Shown: in pieces, positions 26,001 through 37,900 of the stretch
Layout: each line of letters begins with the position of its first letter
Numbering within the stretch: the stretch's first letter is position 1
DNA from: Enoplolaimus lenunculus
Taxonomy: Eukaryota; Nematoda; Enoplea; Enoplida; Thoracostomopsidae
Length of the DNA: 64,000 bases
Assembly (NCBI GenBank): GCA_030248215.1
Contig: JASANG010001042.1
Coordinates: 1-64,000 of the forward strand
Reading direction: 5' to 3'
The notes under the pieces: generated by a model
Databases searched by the model: none
What the model was told of the DNA's origin: nothing
The model's input: only the letters and a program-made list of their open reading frames with translations
Made by a program: the position numbers and the translations under genes

Positions 26001-26069
26001 CCACCAGTGTGTGCCCACAAAGTTTGCATAGTTACCAATTTGAAGGGTTATTATTTCATTTAAAGTCAT
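17009..26069 (-). CDS. MSTO1: Misato homologue (tubulin/FtsZ-fold, DML1/MSTO1 family), 12 exons
   Basis: Exons from the 5' end: 25992-26069, 25407-25499, 24293-24430, 22364-22439, 21971-22191, 21563-21697, 20303-20452, 19945-20076, 19144-19357, 18504-18613, 18132-18231, 17009-17187. They sum to 1626 bases, or 541 residues (human MSTO1 is about 570). The start ATG has an in-frame TAG seven codons upstream. Family landmarks occur in order: ITLQIGNYANFVGTHWWN at the N-terminus, HDLLFREG, TFTPRLIALDL, EHLRVPFHPKSL, FEEFEDRVHYFAETCDSLQ, GFHLLYDAHSSFSG..DEYG, the tubulin-like core IFTAGLCLPLG, TLRGS, and a C-terminal SVPSF..ENVLEQ helix region. Misato proteins are linked to mitochondrial morphology and tubulin assembly. 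Two junctions are uncertain: exon 6 appears to use a GC donor (GCAAGT), and exon 9 may use donor GTTTGT or the stronger GTAAGT four bases later. The gene is head-to-head with TOP1. Confidence 0.93.
17845..18117. mobile_element. long-TIR MITE (TTCACACGTGCAAG) in misato intron 11
   Basis: The left end CTCTATTCACACATGCAAG continues with TTTTTGCTGCAAGAAC. The right end is the inverse, TTCTCGCAGCAAAAACTTGC then ACGTGTGAACAGAG. The inverted repeats are about 45 bp. The right end is only 8 bp from the exon 11 (18132-18231) splice donor. Relatives occur near 46205 and 62690. Confidence 0.75.
21070..21285. mobile_element. TAGGGATGTGCC MITE, decayed copy in misato intron 6
   Basis: Words tgccgattctttgccgata and ggtatcggcacatcca match the family, but the ends are incomplete. 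It lies between misato exons 6 and 7. Confidence 0.5.
23331..23815 (+). repeat. three tandem units of about 157 bp in misato intron 3
   Basis: The words ggaggttt..cctcgcacc..aaaaccc..taataatta..gtaaaaa.. recur at 23344, 23499 and 23659 (spacing 155 and 160). The units differ by scattered changes, so the array is not recent. Confidence 0.75.
23884..23960 (+). mobile_element. retroposon-like tail motif, misato intron 3
   Basis: The sequence aatcggtttagccgttcatg followed by agatt..cggacggacagat is the conserved kind of tail seen at the 3' end of some LINE/SINE families (RTE type). Similar words occur at 30918-30990 and, reversed, at 58615-58700. No reverse-transcriptase frame is nearby. Confidence 0.4.
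25548..25920 (+). mobile_element. CCGATTCCGATT-family element in misato intron 1
   Basis: It begins GGGACAACCGGAATTCCGAT and ends TCCAGTTCC..TATACCCTG. The body (taattgattgtactttagc, gccaatttgttcat) recurs inverted at 30255-30508 and direct at 30541-30832. Confidence 0.6.
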
Positions 26070-27954
26070 ATCTAAGGTCAAAATCTAATTTTCGGTCACG
26101 TTTGAATCTACAGTTATTACCAACACTCGCTACAAATTTGTACAATTTACCGGCTGATAAACATCTCACACACGCAACATGACTGTGAATTACATCCTTT
26201 GGAATTATGTACGATTTATTTTGATCTACCAATTGTAGTATAAAAAACCATTAACGTTCAAGTAGATTTGAAATTAAACGAATTCATCAGTTTTGCTCGT
26301 GAGGTACACTGGTGCTCATACATTAAAGCCAACTACTAAACGCGTTGTTCCGAGTTCTTACAGCTACCGTGTGGCAAATTTATGGTATTCTTTGGCAAGA
26401 ATGTACCCGGACTGTTGCATTTTTGGCCTACCCCCTTATTTAGAGGCGGGGTACAACCAATGCGAACCATGACACTTTGTGTATCCGGCAACAAATTGCT
26501 CCGCTTATAATTTAATCTAGGGTTATTGCATGTGAGAGAGACCACATCTAAACAAAGGGGGTCGGTCGAAATTTCACGTCAAGTTGCTAAGCAGTAAAAT
26601 TCGTAACTTTGGCATACCACAGACCTAGCTATGTATATGTTGTTGCCACAGATAACGTAGGCTAAATTAAAGCTTAAACATATGCTTGTGAAAGCGTTTG
26701 CTATATATGTATTCTTAGTCTTGACAAATATTAACTTTTGTGTATCGTCTATAAGAATGTTTGAGTGGCAAAAATTGCAACGTTGAACCGGAAATTTCAA
26801 GCCGTAGGAAAATAAGTAAATTTGTAGTTCCAAGGGGGAAGTGCATATTTTCAGAAGTTATGCAACATATAGTACTTCACATTTGGAGCCATATTGGAAA
26901 AATTTTTTCAGACAGTTACAACCAAACAGTGTAAGAGTATACTTACATACAATATCGGTTAAGCAGCAACAAAAAGCGGGACAGTTTTATTAAAGTGCCC
27001 TAACAGAAAATTGGCGAAATGTGTGTGAGAGATAGTCAACTATAAGTGAAAGCACGGAAACTAAATGCTTTAAACAGGCTTTAATTGCTTTCTGATTTTT
27101 TTATTACGGTAAAATGCTTTGCTAGCTACACAGCAAATAATCAAAGTAAATTGTTATTATTATTGGTTTAAAAAGAATGGTTTGAATGAGGCTCTGAATC
27201 AGCAGGTAGTGAGGCTGTTTACTGAAAATCGCCTTTGGTACTGCTGTAAGCAAGTGTTATAAAACAGAAAATGTTAGCTTGGTTATATCCATGGTGCAGC
27301 GGGGTTTAAAAACTAGCGCAACATGAGAACGAAAAGAATACAGATTTGCTCACGTAACCAGATAGCTGGTGAAAGATACTCTGCCGAAAATAAATTTTAG
27401 TGTTAGTTTAGTGTTGATATCAATACGGTTTCTCATACGGCTCATTTACAGCAGTTGTACTTATGCACACAATTAAATTTGCTAATACCGGAATATATAT
27501 GGTAAACAGTACTGTAATTCCGGATTGAAATACTCAATGGTTTCACAGGAATGCGACAGCCGTGTTTAGAACTGCGACTGCCGCCCCTATCTTTTATGAG
27601 GGACTGGCCCTGTTGTACTCCAACGAAATCCAAAAATACGGTGTGCGACTTCTGAAAAACCGCCTTTAAATCAAAGTTTTACATTTTATGACATTCTTCG
27701 CCTACATGTTTAGTTTAGTAAATTAGGCTCTTGAGATCAAATATTCAGAAGTGGTGACAAAAGTGGGCTTGCGTTGGAGTCCTGCGCGATACTTCCCCCA
27801 TTGATTCAAGCATTTGCATATTGTATCCACTTCTCCTTGTCTCGTGCTGTGTTAATTTAAAGAGTTTTTACCCAATTTTGTTATGTATTGATATGTTTTC
27901 ACTTTTCAGTTGAGTGCTTCGATATATTTGTAATTACGTTTATCTCAGTAACCG
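26070..27954. promoter_or_regulatory. 1.9 kb divergent intergenic region between misato and TOP1
   Basis: The start codons of misato (minus) and TOP1 (plus) face away from each other across this interval, so both promoters, perhaps shared, must lie here unless there are non-coding 5' exons. An old repeat copy occupies about 26395-26570. TATCTCAG directly before the TOP1 ATG at 27940-27947 could be a 3' splice site. I can name no core promoter element. Confidence 0.45.
26395..26570. repeat. dispersed repeat, copy B, between misato and TOP1
   Basis: Collinear with 12120-12335 at moderate identity. It is the only transposon-like sequence recognised in the divergent promoter interval. Confidence 0.55.
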
Positions 27955-28824
27955 ATGGCAGCGTCAGTCATCGACAGTACTTTACATCATCCCAGTGAAA
28001 ACGCCCACGAGTTAAACAACGGGTTAGCGTTAGCCAATGTTTCTCTCGGTATATATACTGGCTTCTCCACAGCTTGAAAATTTCCGCCGGGGGGCGTTTC
28101 CTGGGGGGCAGCTGATTTTGCTGGGTGACAGTTTTCCTGGGGGCCCCCCAGATGATCTGGGAGTCCTTGGGGGCAGGCTTAAAATTTAGCAAACCGACTT
28201 TTTGTTCCATGTTTTTCATTCTAGACCGTGTTTCCAACTCAACGTAAGATTACTCATCGCTCAACATGACAAAAATTTCTCGCAAACGCTAATAACAATA
28301 ATTTTAACTAATATTACGTATATACTGACAACTTAACCAGAAGTTGAAAGAAGCACAATTATATAAAATATAGATAATCTATAATTGAAACTGATTAATA
28401 TATATTTTGTATATTAGTCACAGCTTCAATTTATCATAAGGCTCAGGCGGGTTGAACTTGCTGCTGCAAGGTACTTTCGAATGCTGTATACCCTGAAACG
28501 GTCTTTATATAATTGTGCTTTTTCAGTTCACCATTGAATTGTATTAGTTACTACGGGTATTTGTAACGTTATTAAAAATTATGAGTACTCAGCGTAATAT
28601 AAAATCATATTTTGCCGAATGTCCGCCTCAAAAGAAGTCCAGGTCTTTACGTTTTAACATTGAAAATTTTTGACCTAGAAAAGTCCTGGGTGGCCCCCAG
28701 CAAAAAATTTGCTGGGGGCGGCCGAAAATTCGCCGCGGGGCCTTTCCTGGGGGCGGCAAAATTTTCGCCGGGGGGAGAATGAAAATTTCGAAAAGTGCTG
28801 CCCGCCCCCCGCTGTGGAGAAGCC

Positions 28825-28921
<97 letters not shown>

Positions 28922-31900
28922 ACCGAACTGGTATATATTGGATTTCATTGATTGGAAGACAACTGTAAGCATCTGAGAATGCTCCTGGTGGATACGTATG
29001 CAATATATGCAATGCACATTGTGTAGCATGTTTGCTGGCAGCATACGGTCGCCATATAGTCGACGATAGAAGCAGCTCGATAAACGGCTCCTTGCATTAC
29101 ACCCATTTGAACATATTTCTATATAAGTGGTTTTTGGTTAGGTATTTTTGATTTTGTATAATAACACACCATCATTGGTTGAAAACTTAAAAATATCTCT
29201 TGTGTATGGTGAAGTCAGAAATTGCATTCGGAACCTTTACATATTATATAGTCTGTTTCCCGATTCTTGCCTCATTTTTAAATCATTTGACACATTAGAA
29301 TCAGTGTCCGTTTTAGGTTATCGAACAACCTGAAGGAAATAGAATCCGATGACGAAGATGACATTCCTTTAGTGAGTGTTTAAGTAATGTTAAAGTTGGT
29401 CTTAGTACATAAGTAGTTAGTTTAGTTTTGATTCACGTGTGCATTGATCACCTGTGTACAGATTCAACGGCCCATGTTAATTACATGGGCCGCCCAGTGA
29501 CAGAGTGGGGACTTCGGGTTTCTATCTAAAGTTTTTATAACGTAATCCTAAACACGGAATTAATATTTTTGAAAAGGCATGAATTTTTATGACAGGCAGT
29601 TGACGCAGATTTTGTCTTTATGTAACTTCTAGCCGCGAGGTCCGTCTTGTGATGTTTGGGCCTTTGGGTCCAACAGACGATAACCTTAAGGCCTTAAAGA
29701 TGGCATCAAAAAAGTTTGCAGGTTACTTTTGTTACTCATGTGCAAACACGAGGCGCCATGAGAGTGGTAGGGACGCTCCGAGTTTCGCGAAGTGTCTTAT
29801 GTTTTGTACTCGGTGGTCGAAAAGACAAATTTCGATAAATAATTTTGTTTCAAATCGTATTATCCTGTGGTTTAAATTTCGCTTTAGGGTTTTAAAATTG
29901 TAAGCCGTTTCTTAGCTACAGGCTAAATTGCATAATTGTGTAAGCCTGATTTAGGACTGTTTCGTAGGGTTTTTGAATAAAAACATTTAAATATGTATGT
30001 CGCTCCAAACTTACTATATTTTCAAATTGTAGGATGCTTGCTTAATAGCATATTAACTATTTCTATTATTGCATATGAACTTTTTGGGTTAGTAAGTGGG
30101 TTAAAGTTTCGCTTAATACACGTAGTACCAATACGACTGGTATATACGTTTATCAGGGTCCACAGTGGGACTCACATATACCGGAAACGGAATCGAAGCA
30201 GCAAATTTATACAGGCATCGGAACTACAAATTTTGTGACTACGGATAATTTGTATCAACAAGTATAATATTGATTTAGGGTGTCTGTTGGCTGGCAACAA
30301 TTCTCAAAAACTTCGCATGAACAAATAGGCAATCATTTTTTGGATTTGTAAAGCTAAACTACCATCAATTATTTATAAGTTAACTCGTCGAAACCAATGT
30401 AATACATAGGATTTTTATGCAACATGCCACAACAAGTAGGCCTAAAATTAAAATTTCAAAATACGATTCGGATTGATTGTGCAATCGGAATAAGAACTCA
30501 TTTGTGCATATATGTGTGTATAACTGAGCGTATGCGTTAGAGTTCAACTAGAATTCCGATTCCGATTAGAATTCTGAATCAAAACGAGTTCCGATTCCGA
30601 TTGCACAACCAATCGGAATAAAATAATTCTGTATTATATATCTATTAAATTGCTTTCGATGAGTTACGTAACATCCATATATAATTGATTGTAGTTTTTA
30701 GCTTTTACAGAACGAAAAATTATCGCCAGTTTGTTCATGCGACGTTTTTGTCAATAAAAATTATCCGTACAGCCACAAAATTTCTAGTTCCGATTCATAT
30801 TCCGATTCCGGTATAATCCAGTGTAAACCTGAATAGGGAAGAATTTCCACCGATGAAATTTGTGTTTTTAAACGAAAATCGAAGTGAATCACTCTTGATT
30901 ACACATATATAGATAATCAAAATCGGTTCAGCAGTGTCTGAAATTTACGTTGGACGAATAGACAGACATGCGGATGAATGGGCATCCATCTTCCGACCAC
31001 AAGCACAAAATATAAAGCGAGTTTCGCTCAGTTAGATATATAACGTTCAGTCAGGATTATGTTCAGTCAGCCAGAAATACTTTTAATGCGAGAAGGTAGA
31101 GAAACAGGACATAGTGCCTTGAGTTTGAAGTGACGTAACTATCAACAGACTACGTTTCAAAATTTTCAGGCAGCTCGACAATTACATGCGGCTGTGTCCA
31201 ATGATGTTGTGAAACAGGAGCCTCCGGAAACACCAGTGAAGCATAAAATTAACAACAGTTCAATGTCAACAAACTCAAGCGGTAACAAGCGTGGTCACGA
31301 GTCTTCAGATAGTGATGATGATATCAGCTTGGCGGTTCGGTAAGTAGTTACTAGAGATTCCCAGAGCCATGATTTCATACGGGACCAAACCCCGCGAAAC
31401 CCATTTTCTATTATTTAGTCCTACATTTATATAAAACCGAAATTCAATTTACGTACTATATATAACTGAGATTTATATAAATGCTTTATTAACCAAACTA
31501 AACAATTCAACTTTTTTTCAACATCAAAAAAACTGCACAACCGCTTTTATCAACTAACAAAGTTGTTACGGAGCATTAATTATACAAAATAGCCTACCTA
31601 AAATAATTTTTCAATTACGTAAAGTTGTTAAAAGTGAAATCATATTTAGCCACTAATGTAAAACATAGTTTGAATGACGCAGAAAAAACCACTCTTTGTC
31701 TAGTGTTGGCTGAATTTGTAACTGGCTTTTATCGTGCTCACAACTTTTGTAATTCTGATTTTTGTGAAGTACACAGCGTAACTGACAGGTGATAATTTTC
31801 AGTCTGTTCTGTGTTTAGAGCAAAACTAATTAAAAAAGAAAGTGCTGACAACGAATGGACCCCAGATCGAAAGCCAGTGAAAAGAAAAATTAAAGAGGAG

Positions 31901-34900
31901 TCGCACGAGAAAGTAAGAAAAGATCGTTTTTGTAGGATTTTAGAATGTTGCTGTAACTCGCATTTGTCAGAAACGAAATTAGTGGCAGAATCTCTAGTAT
32001 TTCCGCGCAAATAATGAAAGGCGGAGAGAAACCCAAATTTCCGAATTTTTTAAACTGTATAACTTCGCAGTGAAAATAGATATAGAGTGACAACAGATTC
32101 GCAGATTCTGTTATATTCACATATTCATTGCGCTAATACGCCGGGATTGTAATTTTTTATTTCTTTGATTTATAGAAGAAAAAACACAAAAAAGACAAAC
32201 ATCATCATCACAACAAAGACAAAGTCAAAAACAAAACATCACATGTGAAAAAAGAGGCTTCCACGTCGCCATCGAAAAAAGTCAAGGAAGAAGAACATGT
32301 TTGGAGATGGTAAAACGGTTTTTGATACTTCGCGTAGTTAGCAGGGGATTTGCTACTGTGGAAGCCATTCGTGTAAGGCGTCTCCCACCCAAACATTGAT
32401 TTATTTTTTATAGTAGCACCTTCTTGCGAGTTGAATTTTAATGCTGCAAACATTATTATCTGGTCTGGATAATAGTGGAGTATCGAAGTGGTGTTTAGTG
32501 GCTAAACTATTAATCTTTTTCTTTTACTTACTGCAAAACTCATGGTAGTTTATAGTTTTACGCAACTCTAATGTATGCATATAACAAATCTTTTAATTAA
32601 CTTTAGGTGGGAGGAAGATAGAGGTGACGGTAGTGTAAAGTGGACGTTTTTGGAGCATCAAGGCGTGTGCTTTGCGCCTCCGTATGAACCGCTACCAAAC
32701 GATGTTAAATTCAGATATAACGGTATGACTTGCAGTTAGGGTGGGTTGCTGAGTACAACCGGATAACCAGCTCCGGTAATAAACCGCCATCCGGACTCGA
32801 CTTCGGTTTTCAGTATTACCGGATACTTAGCGCTAAAAATATAAACCAGCCTACTACAAATGACAAAAATTAGCATACCAAGAAACACACTTAATTTCAA
32901 ACCGTGTAGGAAACAGTTAACACAAAAAAGTTTAAAGCAATAATGCAGTATGGTTTAAACGATACTGGTGTAAAAGTTGTTTGCGACCATTGGAAAAAGT
33001 TTAAGTTCGTTAACTATGTATGCTGTGTTACAGTGAAGTGTCGCATTTTTTAAGGAAATATTTTGGTACGTGTGCCGATTGTGAATTTGCTTTAATTCAG
33101 GAGAGGTCGTTAAACTGAGTCCAGAGACGGAAGAAATAGCAGGATTTTACGGTAAAATGCTTGATCACGAGTATACGACAAAGGATGTGTTTAGGCGAAA
33201 TTTTTTCAATGACTGGCGTAAGGTAAATATATGCACGTGGACTGGTTTGTTTATATCCATAACCATAGTTCTTTTCTGTTTGCGATTTAGGGCTGTAGAA
33301 TGACGTTTATTGTTTAGCCTTTACCTATTCTTCAAGCAAAACCGATGCCTTAGCCTCAAATGTAGGGACAGTGTACAAAAGTCGTCGTTGGCATACCGTA
33401 TAAACTAAAAACCATGTTTACATGTTATGGTCTGCAAAAGTGAAGATATAACGGAAATTTGTCCGTTGTCAGATTAGGCCAATAACGTACCTATGTTTAA
33501 GGCCATGACTGAGAAGGAACGCAATCTAATTGTTGATCTGGATAAGTGCGATTTTCGTGAAATTTTGGAATATTACAAAAGAAAATCGGAAGAACGAAAA
33601 GCAATGTCCAAAGAAGAGAAACAAGTGCCGTTTTGTTGATATTACGTTAGCTTGTCTTTAGATAATGTCTATGTGTTGCAGCATTGACCACCAGTAGATG
33701 GGTCGGTGGGTACTCTTGAAAAAATTTTGCTACATAGTGGTGTGTAACTGTTTTTGCTGGTTTATGTAAAAAGAATTTGCGAAAAGTTCAGGTAATCATG
33801 TCAAATTATATATATTGCAAACTTGTTATCGTACTGCTGAATCTTTACTCAAATGAAACATTACTGTGTTGGCTAAAATTCTTTTATCAATCTCTTCATA
33901 TAATAATAGTTCTATGGTACCCGCATTTTGAGCAGCACTAAGATTCATTGGTCATCTGGACACAAAGTTGAATGTTCTGTGTTCTGAGGGTGAACATGCT
34001 TTATTGCAAAGTGTCACCGAACCCACAAGACTTCAATTCTTGCCCAATGCTATTCCGAATACAAATTTTTCCAGCTACCCTGCTTTAGTGCCATTTACAA
34101 GACATAGTTACATATTGTTACGTACTGTGTCAAAGTAAGGCCATTTTGTGATTTCAGAAGATTAAAGACGAAACGCAAAAATTGATCGACAAGTACGGGA
34201 CTGCGACCGTGGATGGCTACAAACAGCGGGTGGGCAATTTTCGCGTCGAACCCCCCTCACTGTTTCGTGGCCGAGGAGATCATCCGAAAATGGGCATGGT
34301 TAAACGGCGCGTCCAACCTGAAGATATCATGATTAATTGCAGCAAGTAAGCGGGTGGTGTATTGTGGAACTAGAGTATGCATCATGCAGGATCGTCTTCA
34401 GCTTTTCCACACATTTCTCTATTCGTTAGTTACTATATCTCTAGCTCTACCCTTTTTTGTTTCCCCTTCTATTTTAGTTTTTCAGTTTATTTGCAAGGAT
34501 TCTGAAAAATGTGCGTTGGGTTTGCGCTGTTTGCCGAGCGGAGCCTGATTGCACTGACCGTTATCAAAAACTATAGCGCAACCCAGGGTTCGAATCGGAC
34601 CTTACTTATACCGGAATCGGAACAGAAAATTTATATCGGATTCGGAACTGCAAACTTTCAGAGCCCATACATTTTACATACTGAGTTTTATCTAATAAGT
34701 ATACGGTAAATCAAGATATGTAATCCTGAGCGCAATTTTTTCAAGCTTCTAGGATAATTTTCATGCTATATCTGCGAAATGTGAGCTGAGAACTGACATA
34801 AGTAACGGTTGTTATGAAACTTAACAGAACTCCAGACACATTTCTCGAATAATTGCAATAATACAGTTCAGAAACAATGAAAAATTGCTATTCTGATTCC

Positions 34901-37900
34901 AGTTTTACCTGGAATTGGAGTACGGCTCGGAACTGGTTTTCGATCAGAATCGGAACTCCGGTTGCTCCCTCACAGAAGCCTAGAGGTGGCGCTATACTGT
35001 TCTTAAGGTGCTACAAGTCTAAAAATTTGTTTGCAAATTCGTTTACGGCGCCTGATAACGTCGAGTTGGAAGGATTAGAATTGCTCAAACGTATAGCACC
35101 TCCCCATGTGTATAGTCTGCTGGAACCTATTTTAAGTTAAATGTGTCGTGAATTATTTTAGAGACTCAAAATTTCCTCTACCACCACCGGGACACAAATG
35201 GAAAGAAATTCGTCATGATAATACTGTTTCATGGTTGGCGAGCTGGAACGAAAACATAATGGGCAGTGTCAAATATGTTATGCTGAATGCAACATCGAAA
35301 ATAAAGGTTAGTTCTGGGTTAGACGAACAGTTATTTTGAAAAAGATGACGTGCAGAGTGTGCAGACTTTAGAGGTTCATTGCAATACAATTGTTTGTTCC
35401 AAGCACCTGTTTATAATCTTCAGATAAACAAACAGGATGCAGTATTTATATTGTTTATTTGTGATTAAATACGAATATCGGTCGATATACCAATTCCAGA
35501 TGTGCTTATAAAAACTACCATTCTCTATTTGTATTAAGTCTTCGAAATATTATTGTTTAGGGTGTGAAAGATTGGGAAAAATACGAAAAAGCTCGTGAAT
35601 TAAATGGTATTGTTGAACGCATAAGACAGTCGTATCGTGAAGATTGGAAATCGAAAGAAATGCGTATAAGACAACGCGCTGTTGCATTATATTTTATAGA
35701 TAAGGCATGTTGGTTTTCTGTGGTCATACTTAGTTTGGTTTGTGACGTGCATTTCAGTTTGAACTGTAGCTAAAACGAGTAGATTTCCATTGTTTTTTTA
35801 TTTTAATAATGCAGCATTAAGTAACCTTTTTAGGGGTAAGTGATGCACATTGACGCAGGAAAGTTGCTGATGCAAACACTCTGAACAACGCTTTAGTGTG
35901 CTGCATAGTAATTACTGAAACATTTTTGGCTTCACTATGCATCACACTAAAGCTTTTAAGTATTTAGTGGGGTGGCTACTGGAACGAAGCGTAACATATT
36001 TTCGTGTCGTTATTGGCTGCCCCACCTACAAAACTTGTCTGGTGTACGCATGATATTGTTGGCCTTTGAAGATAAAGCAAAATGGAGATAGGCGAACTCC
36101 CTAGAAAACCTTTTAAATGCAAGACAAAACGTAATTTTGGGCAATTTATACGGCGTCCTTTTTTCAGCTTGCCCTTCGTGCCGGTAACGAAAAAGAAGAG
36201 GGTGAAACTGCAGATACGGTGGGCTGTTGTTCCTTACGCGTTGAACATATCACTTTGTACGATGAGTTTGAAATCGATGGCATCAAACGAGAGTAATATT
36301 CTCATCCTTGGTTATTTTTAATTTTCTAAGCTCTTGAGAAGTACCTATTATTAGGTTTAGCTATCTGCATACTCACATTTGTGGAGAACGTATTACCGGT
36401 TTGTTGTAGGTATAAGCTTCGTAATATTTAAATATCAGTGAACTAGATTTATTAAAAATTTTCAATTGAATTCCAGGGATTCTACTGCTCAACTATTTGG
36501 GATCTTTCTTTGAGTGTATGTTTTTGTGTGCAGGACTCAAAACCTCTCGCTAAGAGGCTAAGCTGTGTAGCTATTTTAGATTTGGATATAGTTTATAATA
36601 TGATCTTTAATACTATGTATAAAAATCTATAGAGTTGGAAATAAACTGATGTGTAAAATCAACGATTTTTGATTCACAGATTATGATTTTGATTTTTAGG
36701 AACGTCGTTGGTTTTGATTTTTTGGGCAAAGACAGCATTCGGTATGTGAATCATGTCGAAGTGGAAAAGCGGGTGTTCAAGAATCTGAGACTGTTTATGG
36801 AAAACAAAGATGCCGGCGACGATTTGTTTGATCGTTTGAATGTGAGTCTGGTTCTTTTTGTACCTGAAGCTGAATGAAAGACAAGTTCGTGTGTGAACTC
36901 ATTTCTCTGTAACTGCTTAGTCTAGAATTAGCCGAGATCTACTTTAATTATTAGAATATGGTACTGGGTGCTTTGGATGTAATGTACCGCTTGAAACTAC
37001 AAACAAATAAGCATTAGGCTGATTATATAATTAGGGATGTGCAGATTAATCGGCATGTGTAATTTCGTCACTTTTGTGAGTATCAGCATCGTCACTGTGC
37101 TATATTAGTTTCTCCTGTTGGCGTATATCAACGAGTGTGACCAGGAAAATGTTGTCTTGCTTTTGTGTTTGAAAAAATTAATTGGGATAAACCGTTCTTA
37201 TGAAATTTGAACCGTTTGTGGTAGTTAAATGTACATATTTGATTTTTCAATTAATTTTTAAGTAATAAATAGTTCCAACGATAATAATGAATTTGGCATC
37301 ACTTTGATACAGAAAAAGGGAAACAATATCTGCAATATGACTGCATTATTTTGAATGTCAACACAGTGTTTGTTATTTTTGGCTGATAAAGCGGTTGATT
37401 TTGCATTGCAGACTTCTATTTTGAATAAATATTTGCAATCGCTCATGCCTGGGCTGACAGCCAAAGTGTTTAGGACGTATAACGCATCTCATACGCTACA
37501 AGAGCAACTTAAGAAAATGACCACAGGTAAGAAAAACTTGCAATTATGCATAATTATTATGCACGATGTAGTTACTACAATTAACTGTAACGTATGTCAA
37601 AATAATTATGATAAAGTGTCCTTTCTAAGAATTGGTAAAAATTTGAAAATTTTTTCGAAGATGATTCAGAATTGGTTATAGAGCTTTGCATTATTTTTAT
37701 GCGAAACTTTGAGCAGAAATATAAGGGTAAGTTTGGTACGAGCAATACATTACATTTTGATAGCGTAATTTTAGTTTTTTTATTTTTTCTATTGGTTATT
37801 GCAGATGACATCGCAAAAAGCGAAGTTGACCTGGTACTCGCATATAATCGGGCCAATCGTGCAGTCGCAGTGTTGTGCAACCATCAACGTGCGCCACCAA

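Noticed and set aside
28628-29044. Long Tyr-Ile frames over the AT run on both strands
   Set aside because: They are produced by the (AT)46 microsatellite, not by genes.
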